Positions 29,045-37,757 of a stretch of 64,000 nt of DNA are shown piece after piece; position 1 is the first letter of the stretch; each line of letters begins with the position of its first letter. Source of the DNA: Polynucleobacter sp. 78F-HAINBA (GTDB lineage: Bacteria; Pseudomonadota; Gammaproteobacteria; Burkholderiales; Burkholderiaceae); the NCBI RefSeq assembly GCF_018882325.1, contig NZ_JACVOQ010000001.1:124001-188000 (forward strand), in the 5' to 3' direction. The notes beneath the pieces are model-generated. The model made no database searches and had not been told where the DNA came from. It saw only the letters and a list, made by a program, of their open reading frames with translations. Made by a program: the position numbers and the translations under genes.

Positions 29045-32000
29045 ACAAGCCACTGGATTTGCCCTTACCGGAATTCGTTGCCAATAAGGCAGAGCTAGCC
29101 AAGCGCCTGAAACAAGAAACCACCGGCGAAGTCATGACGGACATGGCCAGTCGTGGACGTTATGCAACCGATGCATCCATCTATCAAGCCATGCCTGTTG
29201 CGGTCTTCGTACCGAAGACCGCTGAAGATATTGCGACCGCTATCCAAATTGCAGCCGATCTAGGTGTCCCAGTTTTGCCGCGTGGCGGAGGCACCAGTCA
29301 GTGTGGCCAGACCACTGGTACAGCACTCGTTATTGATAACACCAAATACTTTCGCAAACTCTTGCATGCGGATCCAGAAAAAGCGACGGCAGTCGTTGAG
29401 CCTGGCATTGTTTTAGATCACCTCAACGCTGCTCTCAAGCCGCACGGCCTCTGGTATCCCGTAGACGTCTCTACCGCAGGACAGGCAACGATTGGCGGCA
29501 TGGCGGGCAATAACTCTTGCGGCAGCCGCTCGATTGCTTACGGCAATATGGTGCACAACGTTTTAGGAATTGATGCCTGGTTAGCAAATGGGCAGGTCGC
29601 TAGCTTCGGCAATTACGCACATAGTTCTGGCGCTGCAAAACAACTTGGTGACTTTGTAAAAGGTCTAGCCAATACACTCCAGCCTGAAATTGAAGCGCAC
29701 TTTCCTAAAGTATTGCGACGTGTTGCTGGATACAACCTCGATGTATTTCATCCGCAAAGCGAGCGCCCTTACACACAGGATGGCAGTGTCAACCTAGCGC
29801 ACCTCTTAGTAGGCAGCGAAGGCACCTTAGCCTATTTCAAATCGCTTGAACTGAAACTAGCACCCCTACCGCAACACAAGGTGCTTGGCGTAGTGAATTT
29901 TGCAAGCTTCTTTAAAGCAATGGATAGTGCGCAACATATCGTTAAATTGGGGCCTACGGCTGTTGAGTTGGTAGACCGCACCATGATTGACTTGGCGCGT
30001 CACAACCCAAGTTTCAAGAAAACTATTGAGACGGCACTGATTGATGCTAACGCCCAAACACCTGAAGCCATCTTATTAGTAGAGTTCTCGGGAGAAGCGC
30101 ATGCGCCCTTGCTCGAGAAACTAAAGTCTTTGCAAAGCCTCATGGGTGACTTAGGACTTCCGGGTTCAGTAGTTGCGATGCCTGATGCCGGCTTGCAAAA
30201 GAATTTATGGGAAGTTCGTAAGGCTGGTCTGAACATCATGATGAGCCTCAAGGGCGATGGCAAACCAGTTAGCTTCATTGAGGACTGTGCAGTCCCATTA
30301 GAAAGTCTTGCTGAATACACCCAAGCACTGACAGATGTATTTTCTAAATATGGTTCACGCGGTACTTGGTATGCACATGCTTCAGTGGGCACCCTTCACG
30401 TTCGCCCGATCTTAGATATGCGTCGTGATGGCGCACAAAAGATGCGTGCAGTCGCAGAAGAAGCATCAGCACTTGTTCGCAAATACAAAGGCGCCTATAG
30501 CGGTGAGCACGGCGATGGACTCTGCCGTGGCGAATGGATCTCTTGGCAGTTTGGCCCCAAGATTACTGAAGCTCTCGCAGAAATCAAGCATGCATTTGAT
30601 CCAAACGGATTATTTAATCCCGGCAAGATCATTAATCCCCCCAAAATGGATGACGCGAGCAACTTCCGCTTTCCACCAAACTACAAAGTCATTCCACTAC
30701 AACCGGCTTTAGATTGGTCTGCGTGGAATGTTCAGAATAATCCAGTCACAGAAGAAACAAGTGCGCCTGGCACTGGTGGCGACCCTGCGATGGGCTTAGC
30801 TAAAGCAGTCGAGATGTGTAATAACAATGGCCACTGCCGCAAGTTCGACGCTGAAGTGATGTGTCCAAGCTATCGCGTTACACGTGATGAAAAACACCTC
30901 ACTCGTGGTCGCGCCAACACACTGCGTCTCGCACTCTCCAATCAGCTAGATGTCAAGGATGAAAGCTCGCCTCTCGGAAGCGATGCCATTAAAGAGGTAA
31001 TGGAACTCTGTGTTAGCTGCAAAGCCTGTCGTCGTGAATGCCCAACCGGCGTAGATATGGCCAAGATGAAAATTGAGTTTTTGTCAGCCTATAAGAAGCG
31101 AACTGGTCATACGCTGCGCGATTTAGCGGTGGCCTACCTACCTAAATATGCGCCAATTATTAGCAGCATTCCTGGACTCCCCGCCCTACTTAATCTTCGC
31201 AACCACATTGCGCCGATTGCTAAATTACAAGAGTGGGTCATGGGTATTTCTGCACAAAGAAGTTTGCCAACGTGGAAAGCAAAAACATTCTGGAGCGACA
31301 AGGGTGCCAATGCGCCTTATCAATTTACGCCGGCGGAGCTTAGCCACGCTGATACGAATGGTAATAAAGGGGTTGTGCTGTTAGCTGACACCTTCAACGC
31401 TTACTTTGAAGATGAAAACTTACAAGCCGCATTAGCTGTTCTAAAGGCTGCTGGATATCGCGTACATATTCCACAGAAGCGCTTGGATAAGCAAAACTCA
31501 GAAGTAAGCTCAACACCAAATACCTGTTCTAAAGAATTCTGCTGTGGTCGCACCTATTTAGCTGCCGGCATGGTCGATAAGGCTAAAGCTAGCTTGGATG
31601 AATTGGTTAACCATCTTGCCCCATTTGCTGAACAAGGCGTCCCGATTATTGGTCTCGAGCCTTCCTGTCTCTTTACCTTGAAGGATGAAGCATTGGTGAT
31701 GGGTTTTGGTGAACGCGCAGTAACGGTAAGCAAGCATGTACAACTCTTAGAAGAATTCTTAGCTGGCGAAGCAAAGAGTGAAAAGCTCCAACTGCAATTA
31801 AAACCTGCTTCGCGCCCTGTGTTATTTCATGGGCATTGCCATCAAAAATCATTTGCTGCCGTTACACCAGCAATGGAACTCTTAAAGTTAATTCCCAACG
31901 CGGAGCCCAAGCTCATTGAGTCTTCTTGTTGCGGTATGGCGGGTAGCTTTGGCTATGAAGCTGAACATATTGAAGTGTCAAAGCAAATGGCAGAAGCCAG

Positions 32001-32133
32001 CCTATTGCCAGCAATACGGAAAGCGCCAGATAGTTGGGTCGTTGCAGATGGGACAAGCTGTCGCCACCAAATTACTGATGGCACACAAAGAGACGCCGTA
32101 CACATTGCCAAAATTTTGGCAGCCCATCTCTAA
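29041..32133 (+). CDS. FAD-linked 2-hydroxyacid dehydrogenase with Fe-S and CCG domains, YdiJ-like
   Basis: A 1030-residue fusion. The N-terminal FAD domain has LPRGGGTSQCGQTTG and GMAGNNSCGSRSI, and a lactate/glycolate oxidase-type cap follows. The middle carries two ferredoxin-like clusters (CNNNGHCRKFDAEVMCPSY and CVSCKACRRECP near 657-668). The C-terminal CCG modules show FCCG near residue 825 and SSCCGMAG near 960. This order matches YdiJ of E. coli, described as a D-2-hydroxyglutarate dehydrogenase. Substrate could also be glycolate or D-lactate. It is translationally coupled to the GntR regulator. Confidence 0.88.
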   Translation: MNKPLDLPLPEFVANKAELAKRLKQETTGEVMTDMASRGRYATDASIYQAMPVAVFVPKTAEDIATAIQIAADLGVPVLPRGGGTSQCGQTTGTALVIDNTKYFRKLLHADPEKATAVVEPGIVLDHLNAALKPHGLWYPVDVSTAGQATIGGMAGNNSCGSRSIAYGNMVHNVLGIDAWLANGQVASFGNYAHSSGAAKQLGDFVKGLANTLQPEIEAHFPKVLRRVAGYNLDVFHPQSERPYTQDGSVNLAHLLVGSEGTLAYFKSLELKLAPLPQHKVLGVVNFASFFKAMDSAQHIVKLGPTAVELVDRTMIDLARHNPSFKKTIETALIDANAQTPEAILLVEFSGEAHAPLLEKLKSLQSLMGDLGLPGSVVAMPDAGLQKNLWEVRKAGLNIMMSLKGDGKPVSFIEDCAVPLESLAEYTQALTDVFSKYGSRGTWYAHASVGTLHVRPILDMRRDGAQKMRAVAEEASALVRKYKGAYSGEHGDGLCRGEWISWQFGPKITEALAEIKHAFDPNGLFNPGKIINPPKMDDASNFRFPPNYKVIPLQPALDWSAWNVQNNPVTEETSAPGTGGDPAMGLAKAVEMCNNNGHCRKFDAEVMCPSYRVTRDEKHLTRGRANTLRLALSNQLDVKDESSPLGSDAIKEVMELCVSCKACRRECPTGVDMAKMKIEFLSAYKKRTGHTLRDLAVAYLPKYAPIISSIPGLPALLNLRNHIAPIAKLQEWVMGISAQRSLPTWKAKTFWSDKGANAPYQFTPAELSHADTNGNKGVVLLADTFNAYFEDENLQAALAVLKAAGYRVHIPQKRLDKQNSEVSSTPNTCSKEFCCGRTYLAAGMVDKAKASLDELVNHLAPFAEQGVPIIGLEPSCLFTLKDEALVMGFGERAVTVSKHVQLLEEFLAGEAKSEKLQLQLKPASRPVLFHGHCHQKSFAAVTPAMELLKLIPNAEPKLIESSCCGMAGSFGYEAEHIEVSKQMAEASLLPAIRKAPDSWVVADGTSCRHQITDGTQRDAVHIAKILAAHL

Positions 32134-32156
32134 ACCAAATTATTGAGGCGATTGAC

Positions 32157-32498
32157 TTAGCGCATTACCCCGTAAGCGAGCATCAAGAGCGTTCCAGTCA
32201 ATAAGGCTGGGACAAGACGGCGTGTTGGCTTAGAAACCATCACACCGATACTAAGCACACAAATGAGAATCCGAATCCATACGGGGACGGTTGCTAGAAG
32301 ACCAATCGGCATCAGAATCATTCTGACAACTAGGGCAGCAACCATCGCATAAGTCACCGCTGCAAGCCAACGAAAGATCTCGCTATCTTGATTAATGCGT
32401 TTTGCAAGTAAGACACCAATTGCGCGGCAGAAGTAGGTCCCGACTGTGGCGCCAGCCAAAGCGATCCACAAACCCCATCCTTGAAGAGCGGTATTCAT
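32157..32498 (-). CDS. azlD: AzlD-family membrane protein
   Basis: A 113-residue protein with about four hydrophobic segments that matches AzlD, the small partner of AzlC in export of branched-chain amino acids and analogues. The N-terminus includes IALAGATVGTYFCRAIGVLL and a MVAALVVRMIL core. It overlaps the azlC stop by one base. It converges on the FAD oxidase gene. Confidence 0.88.
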   Translation of the reverse strand: MNTALQGWGLWIALAGATVGTYFCRAIGVLLAKRINQDSEIFRWLAAVTYAMVAALVVRMILMPIGLLATVPVWIRILICVLSIGVMVSKPTRRLVPALLTGTLLMLAYGVMR

Positions 32499-33283
32499 TA
32501 ACTGATCACCCCTGCTTTCTTACGCAATACCTTGCGATCAAAGAAGTAAGCGGCAGTTCCTGCTACCAAGCCAGTAGTAAGCAAGCTGGTATCGCGGTCC
32601 AAGATAAAGAAAAAAGGTCCGAGCACAAATCCCAGGCCAATCGCAATCCGATTAATCCAAGGCTTCACCTCAGTAAAGGTCAGCAAAAAGAATAGGGGAT
32701 TAATGAAAACGAGGCCAAGCGTGATGGCTGCGGGCACCATACCGGCCAGAAAATATCCCAAGATAGTTCCTGGGATAGATATTAGCCAACACAACAATCC
32801 CAAGCCAACAAAGTAACTCAGTCGATGCTTTGCTTCCATCGTCTGAAACTCGCGCATCGAGATAGCCCAAGCAGTCATTGCCAATAAATGCACCGAAGCA
32901 TAGAGGCGATGATTACGATCTTTTTCATGGAACTGCGGAAAGAGGGTTACCGTCATCGTAATGAAGCGAGTAGATGTTAGGGAGACGGCCAAAATAATTG
33001 CCAAGACTGATGATCCCGTAATCGCCATCTCTAGCAAAACTACCTGGCCAGGCAAGGCAAACATTAAGAAGCTAGTCGCTCCAGTAAACCAAGCATCTAC
33101 GCCATTGGTTTTGCCCATCGCTCCAAAGCCCACCATGCCTGCAAATAAGACCATGGCTGGCGCGCCTGCAGCATCCCGAATACCCGTCCAGAAAGCATCG
33201 CTGCGATTTTTAAAACGCTGCGCTGCTGAACCTTCGAGAGCAATTTCGCTAGGGTCTATATAGGGCTGATCGGCTGATGACAT
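32498..33283 (-). CDS. azlC: AzlC-family branched-chain amino acid exporter
   Basis: A 261-residue inner-membrane protein with several hydrophobic segments. FWTGIRDAAGAPAMVLFAGMVGFGAM opens the first helices, and FALPGQVVLLEMAITGSSVLAI is the conserved AzlC region. Together with AzlD it would export valine-type amino acids. It ends 1 base into azlD, an overlap typical of the pair. Substrate is assigned by family only. Confidence 0.9.
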   Translation of the reverse strand: MSSADQPYIDPSEIALEGSAAQRFKNRSDAFWTGIRDAAGAPAMVLFAGMVGFGAMGKTNGVDAWFTGATSFLMFALPGQVVLLEMAITGSSVLAIILAVSLTSTRFITMTVTLFPQFHEKDRNHRLYASVHLLAMTAWAISMREFQTMEAKHRLSYFVGLGLLCWLISIPGTILGYFLAGMVPAAITLGLVFINPLFFLLTFTEVKPWINRIAIGLGFVLGPFFFILDRDTSLLTTGLVAGTAAYFFDRKVLRKKAGVIS

Positions 33284-33307
33284 GAAATGATTGTAAGTGA
33301 GATGGAC

Positions 33308-34402
33308 TTAAGAACCTAGCGCCCAAACAATATGCTCGGCCACCAAGGCATCCGCCACGGGCAAAACATCAGACAAAGCTGCTCGTAGCAAATCTTTATC
33401 CATCTCAGGAACAGTACTATCAGCTAGAGCATTACCCATAGCGACCGCTAAGTTTCTGCGCCAGCGGGAATAACCGATACGGCGGATGGCGCTGCCCTCG
33501 TGGCGCTTTTCAAATTCATCTTCAGTCCAAGACCAAAGCTGCAAGAGGCTTGCCCTACCAAGACCATGACGCTCAGCAAAATCTGGCAGGGTAGATCTTT
33601 GTGCAAATTTATTCCAAGGGCAAATCAATTGGCAGTCATCACATCCGTAAATACGATTACCCATCGCCCTACGAAACTCTATCGGAATGGCATCAGGATT
33701 TTCAATCGTCAAATAGGAGATGCAACGTCGGGCATCCAACTGGTAAGGCGCAGTAATTGCTTGTGTTGGACAAACATCAATACAGGCTTGGCAAGTTCCA
33801 CAATGCGATTCTTCTTCTTGATCAATTGGTAGCGGAACATCGACTAGGATTTCTCCCAAAAAGAATGTCGATCCAGATTCACGATTGAGTAGCAATGTAT
33901 GTTTACCTCGCCAACCCAAGCCAGCCTTACGAGCCAACTCGACCTCCATCAATGGTGCTGAATCCGTAAAGACACGATAACCAAATGATCCAATTCTCTT
34001 TTCTATCAGCTGCGCAAATTCTTGCAAACGATTACGCATGACCTTGTGATAGTCGCGCCCTCGCGCATACATTGAGACCACAGCTTGAGTGGGATCCCTC
34101 AATCTATCCCACTCAGGGTCAAAATCAATTGTGGGTGATAGGTAATTCATGGTGACGCAAATGACCCTGACAGCTCCTGGAACCAGCATGCTCGGATCAG
34201 AGCGAACATTGGCATGCCTAGACATATATTCCATCTGACCATGGCGACCCTGCTCTAACCACTCGTGAAGCCGCTCTGTAGCTAAACCAAGATGGGTATC
34301 AGTGATACGTAAACCATCAAAACCCAATGTACGAGACTGTTCATCTAGCCATTCACGAAGATTGGCCTGATCAACAGGGTTCGGTATTTGGGAAGAAGTC
34401 AT
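33308..34402 (-). CDS. queG: epoxyqueuosine reductase
   Basis: QueG reduces epoxyqueuosine to queuosine in tRNA with a cobalamin cofactor. The 364-residue protein has DSAPLMEVELARKAGLGWRGKH in the catalytic part, one cluster CGTCQACIDVCP around residues 196-207, a second at CDDCQLICPWNKFA near 250-263, and a C-terminal HEAT-like segment. It is divergent from tsaE with 43 bp between starts. Confidence 0.95.
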   Translation of the reverse strand: MTSSQIPNPVDQANLREWLDEQSRTLGFDGLRITDTHLGLATERLHEWLEQGRHGQMEYMSRHANVRSDPSMLVPGAVRVICVTMNYLSPTIDFDPEWDRLRDPTQAVVSMYARGRDYHKVMRNRLQEFAQLIEKRIGSFGYRVFTDSAPLMEVELARKAGLGWRGKHTLLLNRESGSTFFLGEILVDVPLPIDQEEESHCGTCQACIDVCPTQAITAPYQLDARRCISYLTIENPDAIPIEFRRAMGNRIYGCDDCQLICPWNKFAQRSTLPDFAERHGLGRASLLQLWSWTEDEFEKRHEGSAIRRIGYSRWRRNLAVAMGNALADSTVPEMDKDLLRAALSDVLPVADALVAEHIVWALGS

Positions 34403-34445
34403 TAGGAATACAGAATGTAGCTTAATAATTGAATAAACTAGGCAA

Positions 34446-34976
34446 ATGGCTCAGAATTCATTTAATCAATATTGTAGGCAAGAAGCGGATACCACTGCTT
34501 TAGCGCAAAAGCTTGCCAGCAGCCTTAGCCATCTTTTCCAAGCAGATCAAAGCACTCACCTCAATATCTCCCTAGAGGGTGATCTGGGAGCCGGCAAGAC
34601 CACCTTTGCTCGCCATCTAATACAAGCCTTGGGATTCGAGGGTCGCGTCAAGAGCCCAACATATACCTTGTGTGAGCCTTATCCTATTCAAATCAACAGT
34701 AGCAATCCATCCACCGCTACAAACATCACAGCCCACCACTTCGACCTCTACCGCATGCGGGATCCACTTGAATGGCAAGAAGCCGGCTTTGCAGAACATT
34801 TTGATGAGCCCGGATTTTGTTTGGTGGAGTGGCCAGAAAAAGCCGAAGGCACCCTCCCCGCTTTTGATATTGAAATTCATCTCATTGCCGGTGATGATGA
34901 GAGTGCCAGAAATATTAGCTTCAAAGCAAGCTCCAGCCAGGGAATAGCCGTTATCGAAGAGATGCAAACCCAATAG
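34446..34976 (+). CDS. tsaE: tRNA t6A synthesis ATPase TsaE
   Basis: TsaE drives the TsaBD complex that makes threonylcarbamoyl-adenosine in tRNAs. The 176-residue protein has Walker A GDLGAGKTTFAR around 45-56, SPTYTLCEPY, HFDLYRMRDPLEW and LVEWPEKA, all family blocks. It is somewhat long because of an insert around INSSNPSTATN. It lies 2 bp before amiC, an often-seen pairing. Confidence 0.95.
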   Translation: MAQNSFNQYCRQEADTTALAQKLASSLSHLFQADQSTHLNISLEGDLGAGKTTFARHLIQALGFEGRVKSPTYTLCEPYPIQINSSNPSTATNITAHHFDLYRMRDPLEWQEAGFAEHFDEPGFCLVEWPEKAEGTLPAFDIEIHLIAGDDESARNISFKASSSQGIAVIEEMQTQ

Positions 34977-34978
34977 AG

Positions 34979-36316
34979 ATGAGCAAGCCCCTGATTAATT
35001 CCTCTAGAAGAAAGCATCTCAAGACTTCAGCAAAGATGTTGGGTTTCATACTCTTCTTTAGCGAGGCAGAGATCGCTTGGGGCGCCAAGATCTTGGGTGT
35101 ACGTATTTGGCCAGCAGAGGATTACACACGAATCACCCTCGAGTCGGATAAAGCATTACCCATTACCCAGCAACTACTCACCAACCCCGATCGCTTGGTG
35201 GTTGACGTTCAAGGCATGGAATTGAACTCCACACTCAAAGACTTAGTTGCCAAAGTCAAACCGAATGATCCTTATGTTTCACAAATTCGAGTGGGTCAAT
35301 TCCAACCTGGAATGGTTCGCTTGGTATTTGATCTTAAGGAGCCAGTTAAACCTCAACTCTTTACGCTAGACCCTATTGCGGAATATCAATACCGCATGGT
35401 GCTGGATCTTTACCCAGCAATCCCGCCTGATCCTTTGATGGAATTAGTCAAGAGCAGCGCCCGCAAAGAAAGCGCTCTAGAAAAAGCTAATGAAGAAATT
35501 GATCTGATTGCACAGTTCGCCACCAAAAAAGAAAAAGAAGCTCCAAAGGCTCCGGTAGCTCAAGCAATTCCGGACGTTAAAGAGTCGTCCGCTCAAGCAA
35601 AACATAAACGTCTTATTACTATTGCAATCGATGCTGGTCATGGCGGAGAGGATCCAGGTGCAATTGGCACGATGGGCTCCAAAGAAAAGCATGTGGTGCT
35701 CTCGATTGCCAAACGTTTGCGTGACAAGATTGAAAATGATCCTTACATGCGTCCATTCCTCACTAGAGATGGCGATTACTTTGTACCGCTACATACTCGG
35801 GTACAAAAAGCACGCCGAGTAGAGGCAGATCTCTTTGTCTCTATTCATGCGGATGCCTTTATTGAACCCAGAGCAAAAGGAGCATCAGTTTTTGCTCTAT
35901 CCCAAATGGGTGCCAGTAGCACAACCGCACGCTGGATGGCTAATAAAGAAAATGCTTCCGACTTAATTGGTGGCATCAATATCAAGACGCAAGATAAGCA
36001 GGTGGCGAATTTATTGCTAGATATGTCGACCACCGCCCAGATCAAAGACTCGCTGCAAGTAGGCACATCGATCCTCAAGCAGATTAGTGGGTTTGCCCCA
36101 TTACACAAAGCCAAAGTTGAGCAAGCTAGCTTTGCGGTTCTTAAGGCCCCCGATATCCCATCCATCCTGGTAGAAACTGCCTTTATCAGCAACCCCCAGG
36201 AAGAAGCTCGCCTCAATGACGACGCCTACCAAGACCGTATTGCAGAGGCAATTTTGAGAGGAATTAAGGACTATTTCTCCAAAAACCCGCCGGTAGCCAG
36301 ACGGGCAAACGCGTAA
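34979..36316 (+). CDS. amiC: N-acetylmuramoyl-L-alanine amidase
   Basis: A 445-residue periplasmic amidase that cuts septal peptidoglycan. The N-terminus has a twin-arginine motif, SSRRKHLK, before a hydrophobic stretch, which indicates Tat export as for AmiC. An AMIN domain covers about 40-140, and after an Ala/Lys-rich linker comes the Amidase_3 domain with IAIDAGHGGEDPGAIG near residue 214 and SIHADAF, with the catalytic Glu in VETAFISNP. It is followed by tRNA-Lys. Confidence 0.95.
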   Translation: MSKPLINSSRRKHLKTSAKMLGFILFFSEAEIAWGAKILGVRIWPAEDYTRITLESDKALPITQQLLTNPDRLVVDVQGMELNSTLKDLVAKVKPNDPYVSQIRVGQFQPGMVRLVFDLKEPVKPQLFTLDPIAEYQYRMVLDLYPAIPPDPLMELVKSSARKESALEKANEEIDLIAQFATKKEKEAPKAPVAQAIPDVKESSAQAKHKRLITIAIDAGHGGEDPGAIGTMGSKEKHVVLSIAKRLRDKIENDPYMRPFLTRDGDYFVPLHTRVQKARRVEADLFVSIHADAFIEPRAKGASVFALSQMGASSTTARWMANKENASDLIGGINIKTQDKQVANLLLDMSTTAQIKDSLQVGTSILKQISGFAPLHKAKVEQASFAVLKAPDIPSILVETAFISNPQEEARLNDDAYQDRIAEAILRGIKDYFSKNPPVARRANA

Positions 36317-36384
36317 CGCTCTTGTAGCTACAAGGCGTAGAGGGAAAACCCAGCAAACCGCGGGAAGTCAAACCAAGTTCTTGC

Positions 36385-36390
36385 TATAAT
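36385..36390 (+). promoter_or_regulatory. -10 box for tRNA-Lys
   Basis: A perfect TATAAT lies 12 bases upstream of the tRNA. No good -35 hexamer was found at a 16-18 base spacing, so this is a partial promoter call. Confidence 0.5.
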
Positions 36391-36402
36391 TTCAGTCTTA
36401 CT

Positions 36403-36478
36403 GGGTCGGTAGCTCAGTCGGTAGAGCAGCGGACTTTTAATCCGTTGGTCGCGAGTTCGAATCTCGCCCGACCCACCA
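36403..36478 (+). tRNA. tRNA-Lys(TTT)
   Basis: The 76-nt sequence has acceptor GGGTCGG paired with CCGACCC, D arm AGCTCAGTCGGTAGAGC, anticodon loop CTTTTAA (TTT) and T arm with GTTCGAATC, and ends in an encoded CCA. Its 3' part is the left copy of the island repeat. Confidence 0.98.
36442..36478 (+). repeat. attachment-like repeat, left copy (tRNA-Lys 3' end)
   Basis: The last 37 bases of tRNA-Lys, from CCGTTGG in the anticodon stem to the final CCA, recur without a mismatch at 63449-63485 in the same orientation. This is the usual signature of tRNA-targeted site-specific integration. Confidence 0.92.
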
Positions 36479-36485
36479 GTTATAC

Positions 36486-36517
36486 AAAGGGATCACAGCA
36501 ATGTGGTCCCTTTTCTT
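36486..36517 (+). terminator. Rho-independent terminator after tRNA-Lys
   Basis: AAAGGGATCAC pairs with GTGGTCCCTTT, with one G-U pair, around a six-base loop, and TTTTCTTTT follows. It starts 8 bases after the tRNA and so may have come with the island. Confidence 0.85.
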
Positions 36518-36738
36518 TTGGCTGTTTGGAACGCGTTGGCCACTGTATGGGCTCAATGGAAAATCTATTGAGCCGTGATGAGTCAGGATGGCAGGCGCCG
36601 GGAGAGACTGAGCGTCTCTAAACAGGACGGTTGTCGGGTTAACCGACATTTTATATGTGGATATCTGGCAGGCAGCTAACGACCCATAAGGGACGGGCAG
36701 CTAGCAAAATCAGCCGAAGATGGTTTAAGAGTTTTTTA

Positions 36739-36781
36739 GTGGGCCCATCAGGACTTGAACCCGGCACCAAAGGATTATGAG
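36739..36781 (-). pseudogene. 3' half of a tRNA-Ile(CAU)-like gene, left relic
   Basis: On the minus strand the sequence begins at the anticodon loop CTCATAA (anticodon CAT), continues with TCCTTTGG, and has a T arm with GGGTTCAAGTCC and a GGGCCCAC acceptor-like end. There is no matching 5' half, D arm or CCA. It corresponds closely to the 3' exon at 61611-61645. Confidence 0.75.
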
Positions 36782-36864
36782 AGGATACATCTAATGAAAG
36801 CCACCAGAATTTCAAGAGGTTAAGCCTCCAAAATATCGGCGTGTGTATATATTTGTGCGACTAA
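36777..36864 (-). repeat. RT-end segment, diverged left copy
   Basis: This segment of about 88 bp leads into the CAT of the left tRNA relic. Its minus strand runs from TTAGTCGCACAAA through TTGAAAT and GTGG to CTCAT, matching in order the segment at 61863-61947. I judge roughly two-thirds of positions to be identical by eye, with small gaps. At the right copy this segment overlaps the end of a reverse-transcriptase frame. Here the frame is broken. Confidence 0.65.
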
Positions 36865-37063
36865 TTCAATGAAAGCAAAAGAAGCGCTCTCTCACTCTTT
36901 GGCCTTCTAAATCAAAAAGCTTTGGGGCAGCGCTCTGAACACCTTGTTGCTCCAAAAAAATTTTACAAGGCTATTAAGCATTACTTTAACTAACGCTTTT
37001 TTGGTGAACTGCGACTAACGACCTAAGGTGACTTTTATTGACTGGGAAATTAATAATGGATTT

Positions 37064-37756
37064 CTATCTAGATTCCTCAATAGTTTGCCCATCTCTAATA
37101 GCGTAAATCCGCTTAAATAAAGGAATGATTTTTTCATCGTGAGTAACCACAATAATTGCAGTCTGATATTGGCTAGCCATTTGATTTAAGATCCCCATCA
37201 CTCCTAAGGCTCTTTCGCTATCCAAAGGAGCTGTCGGTTCATCAGCCAAAATGACAGGCGGTCTATTGGCTAATGCTCTTGCAATAGAGACGCGTTGCTG
37301 CTCTCCACCGGATAATTCTGATGGGTTAGCATTAGCCCGATGTGCAACATCTAAAGCCTCTAGCAACTCTCTAGCGCGCGCTCTAGCAATATTGTTTGGC
37401 ACCCCCGCAAGCATAGGTAAAAGCGCCACGTTATCCGTCACGTTCAGAAATGGAATTAAATAAGGCGCCTGGAAAATAAAGCCAATTTTGTCTCTTCTCA
37501 GAGCTCTTAAGTCCTTAATCTTCCAACCATTCTCGTAGATCACTTCACCACCCAAAGTCATGCGACCTGCTGTGGGCTCAATGACTGCCCCTAGACATTT
37601 CAGTAGCGTACTTTTTCCGGATCCAGATGGGCCAATAAGCCCCACCACTTCACCTGGAGCAATTTGCATATTGACATTTTTGAGGGCATCTACAGCAGCG
37701 TCACCATGTCCGTAAGTTTTTCTAAGCCCTTCTAATTGAATGCTGTAAGTACTCAT
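37064..37756 (-). CDS. ABC transporter ATPase, MacB/DevA-like
   Basis: A 230-residue ATPase with Walker A IGPSGSGKST at 41-50, LSGGEQQR at 148-155 and ILADEPTAPLDSE. The start is set at ATG 37756 because GGAGG lies 5 bases before it. A longer start at 37768 would overlap the permease more. Sequence type is that of the LolD/MacB/DevA ATPases working with FtsX-like permeases. It is the last gene of a three-gene exporter. Substrate is unknown. Confidence 0.9.
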   Translation of the reverse strand: MSTYSIQLEGLRKTYGHGDAAVDALKNVNMQIAPGEVVGLIGPSGSGKSTLLKCLGAVIEPTAGRMTLGGEVIYENGWKIKDLRALRRDKIGFIFQAPYLIPFLNVTDNVALLPMLAGVPNNIARARARELLEALDVAHRANANPSELSGGEQQRVSIARALANRPPVILADEPTAPLDSERALGVMGILNQMASQYQTAIIVVTHDEKIIPLFKRIYAIRDGQTIEESR

Positions 37757-37757
37757 A

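Larger units (their letters stand above)
36479..37063. other. 585-bp region without a convincing gene
   Basis: It contains the tRNA-Lys terminator, two small inverted repeats (36550-36574 with arms GGCTCAAT/ATTGAGCC, and 36632-36648 with arms TGTCGG/CCGACA followed by TTTT), and the tRNA-Ile-like relic with its upstream segment at 36739-36864. I see no integrase fragment. Confidence 0.6.

Noticed and set aside
36437-36649. Open minus-strand frame over tRNA-Lys ending in GRDSNSRPTD
   Set aside because: It is the reverse complement of the tRNA. This peptide is a well-known false gene at tRNA loci.
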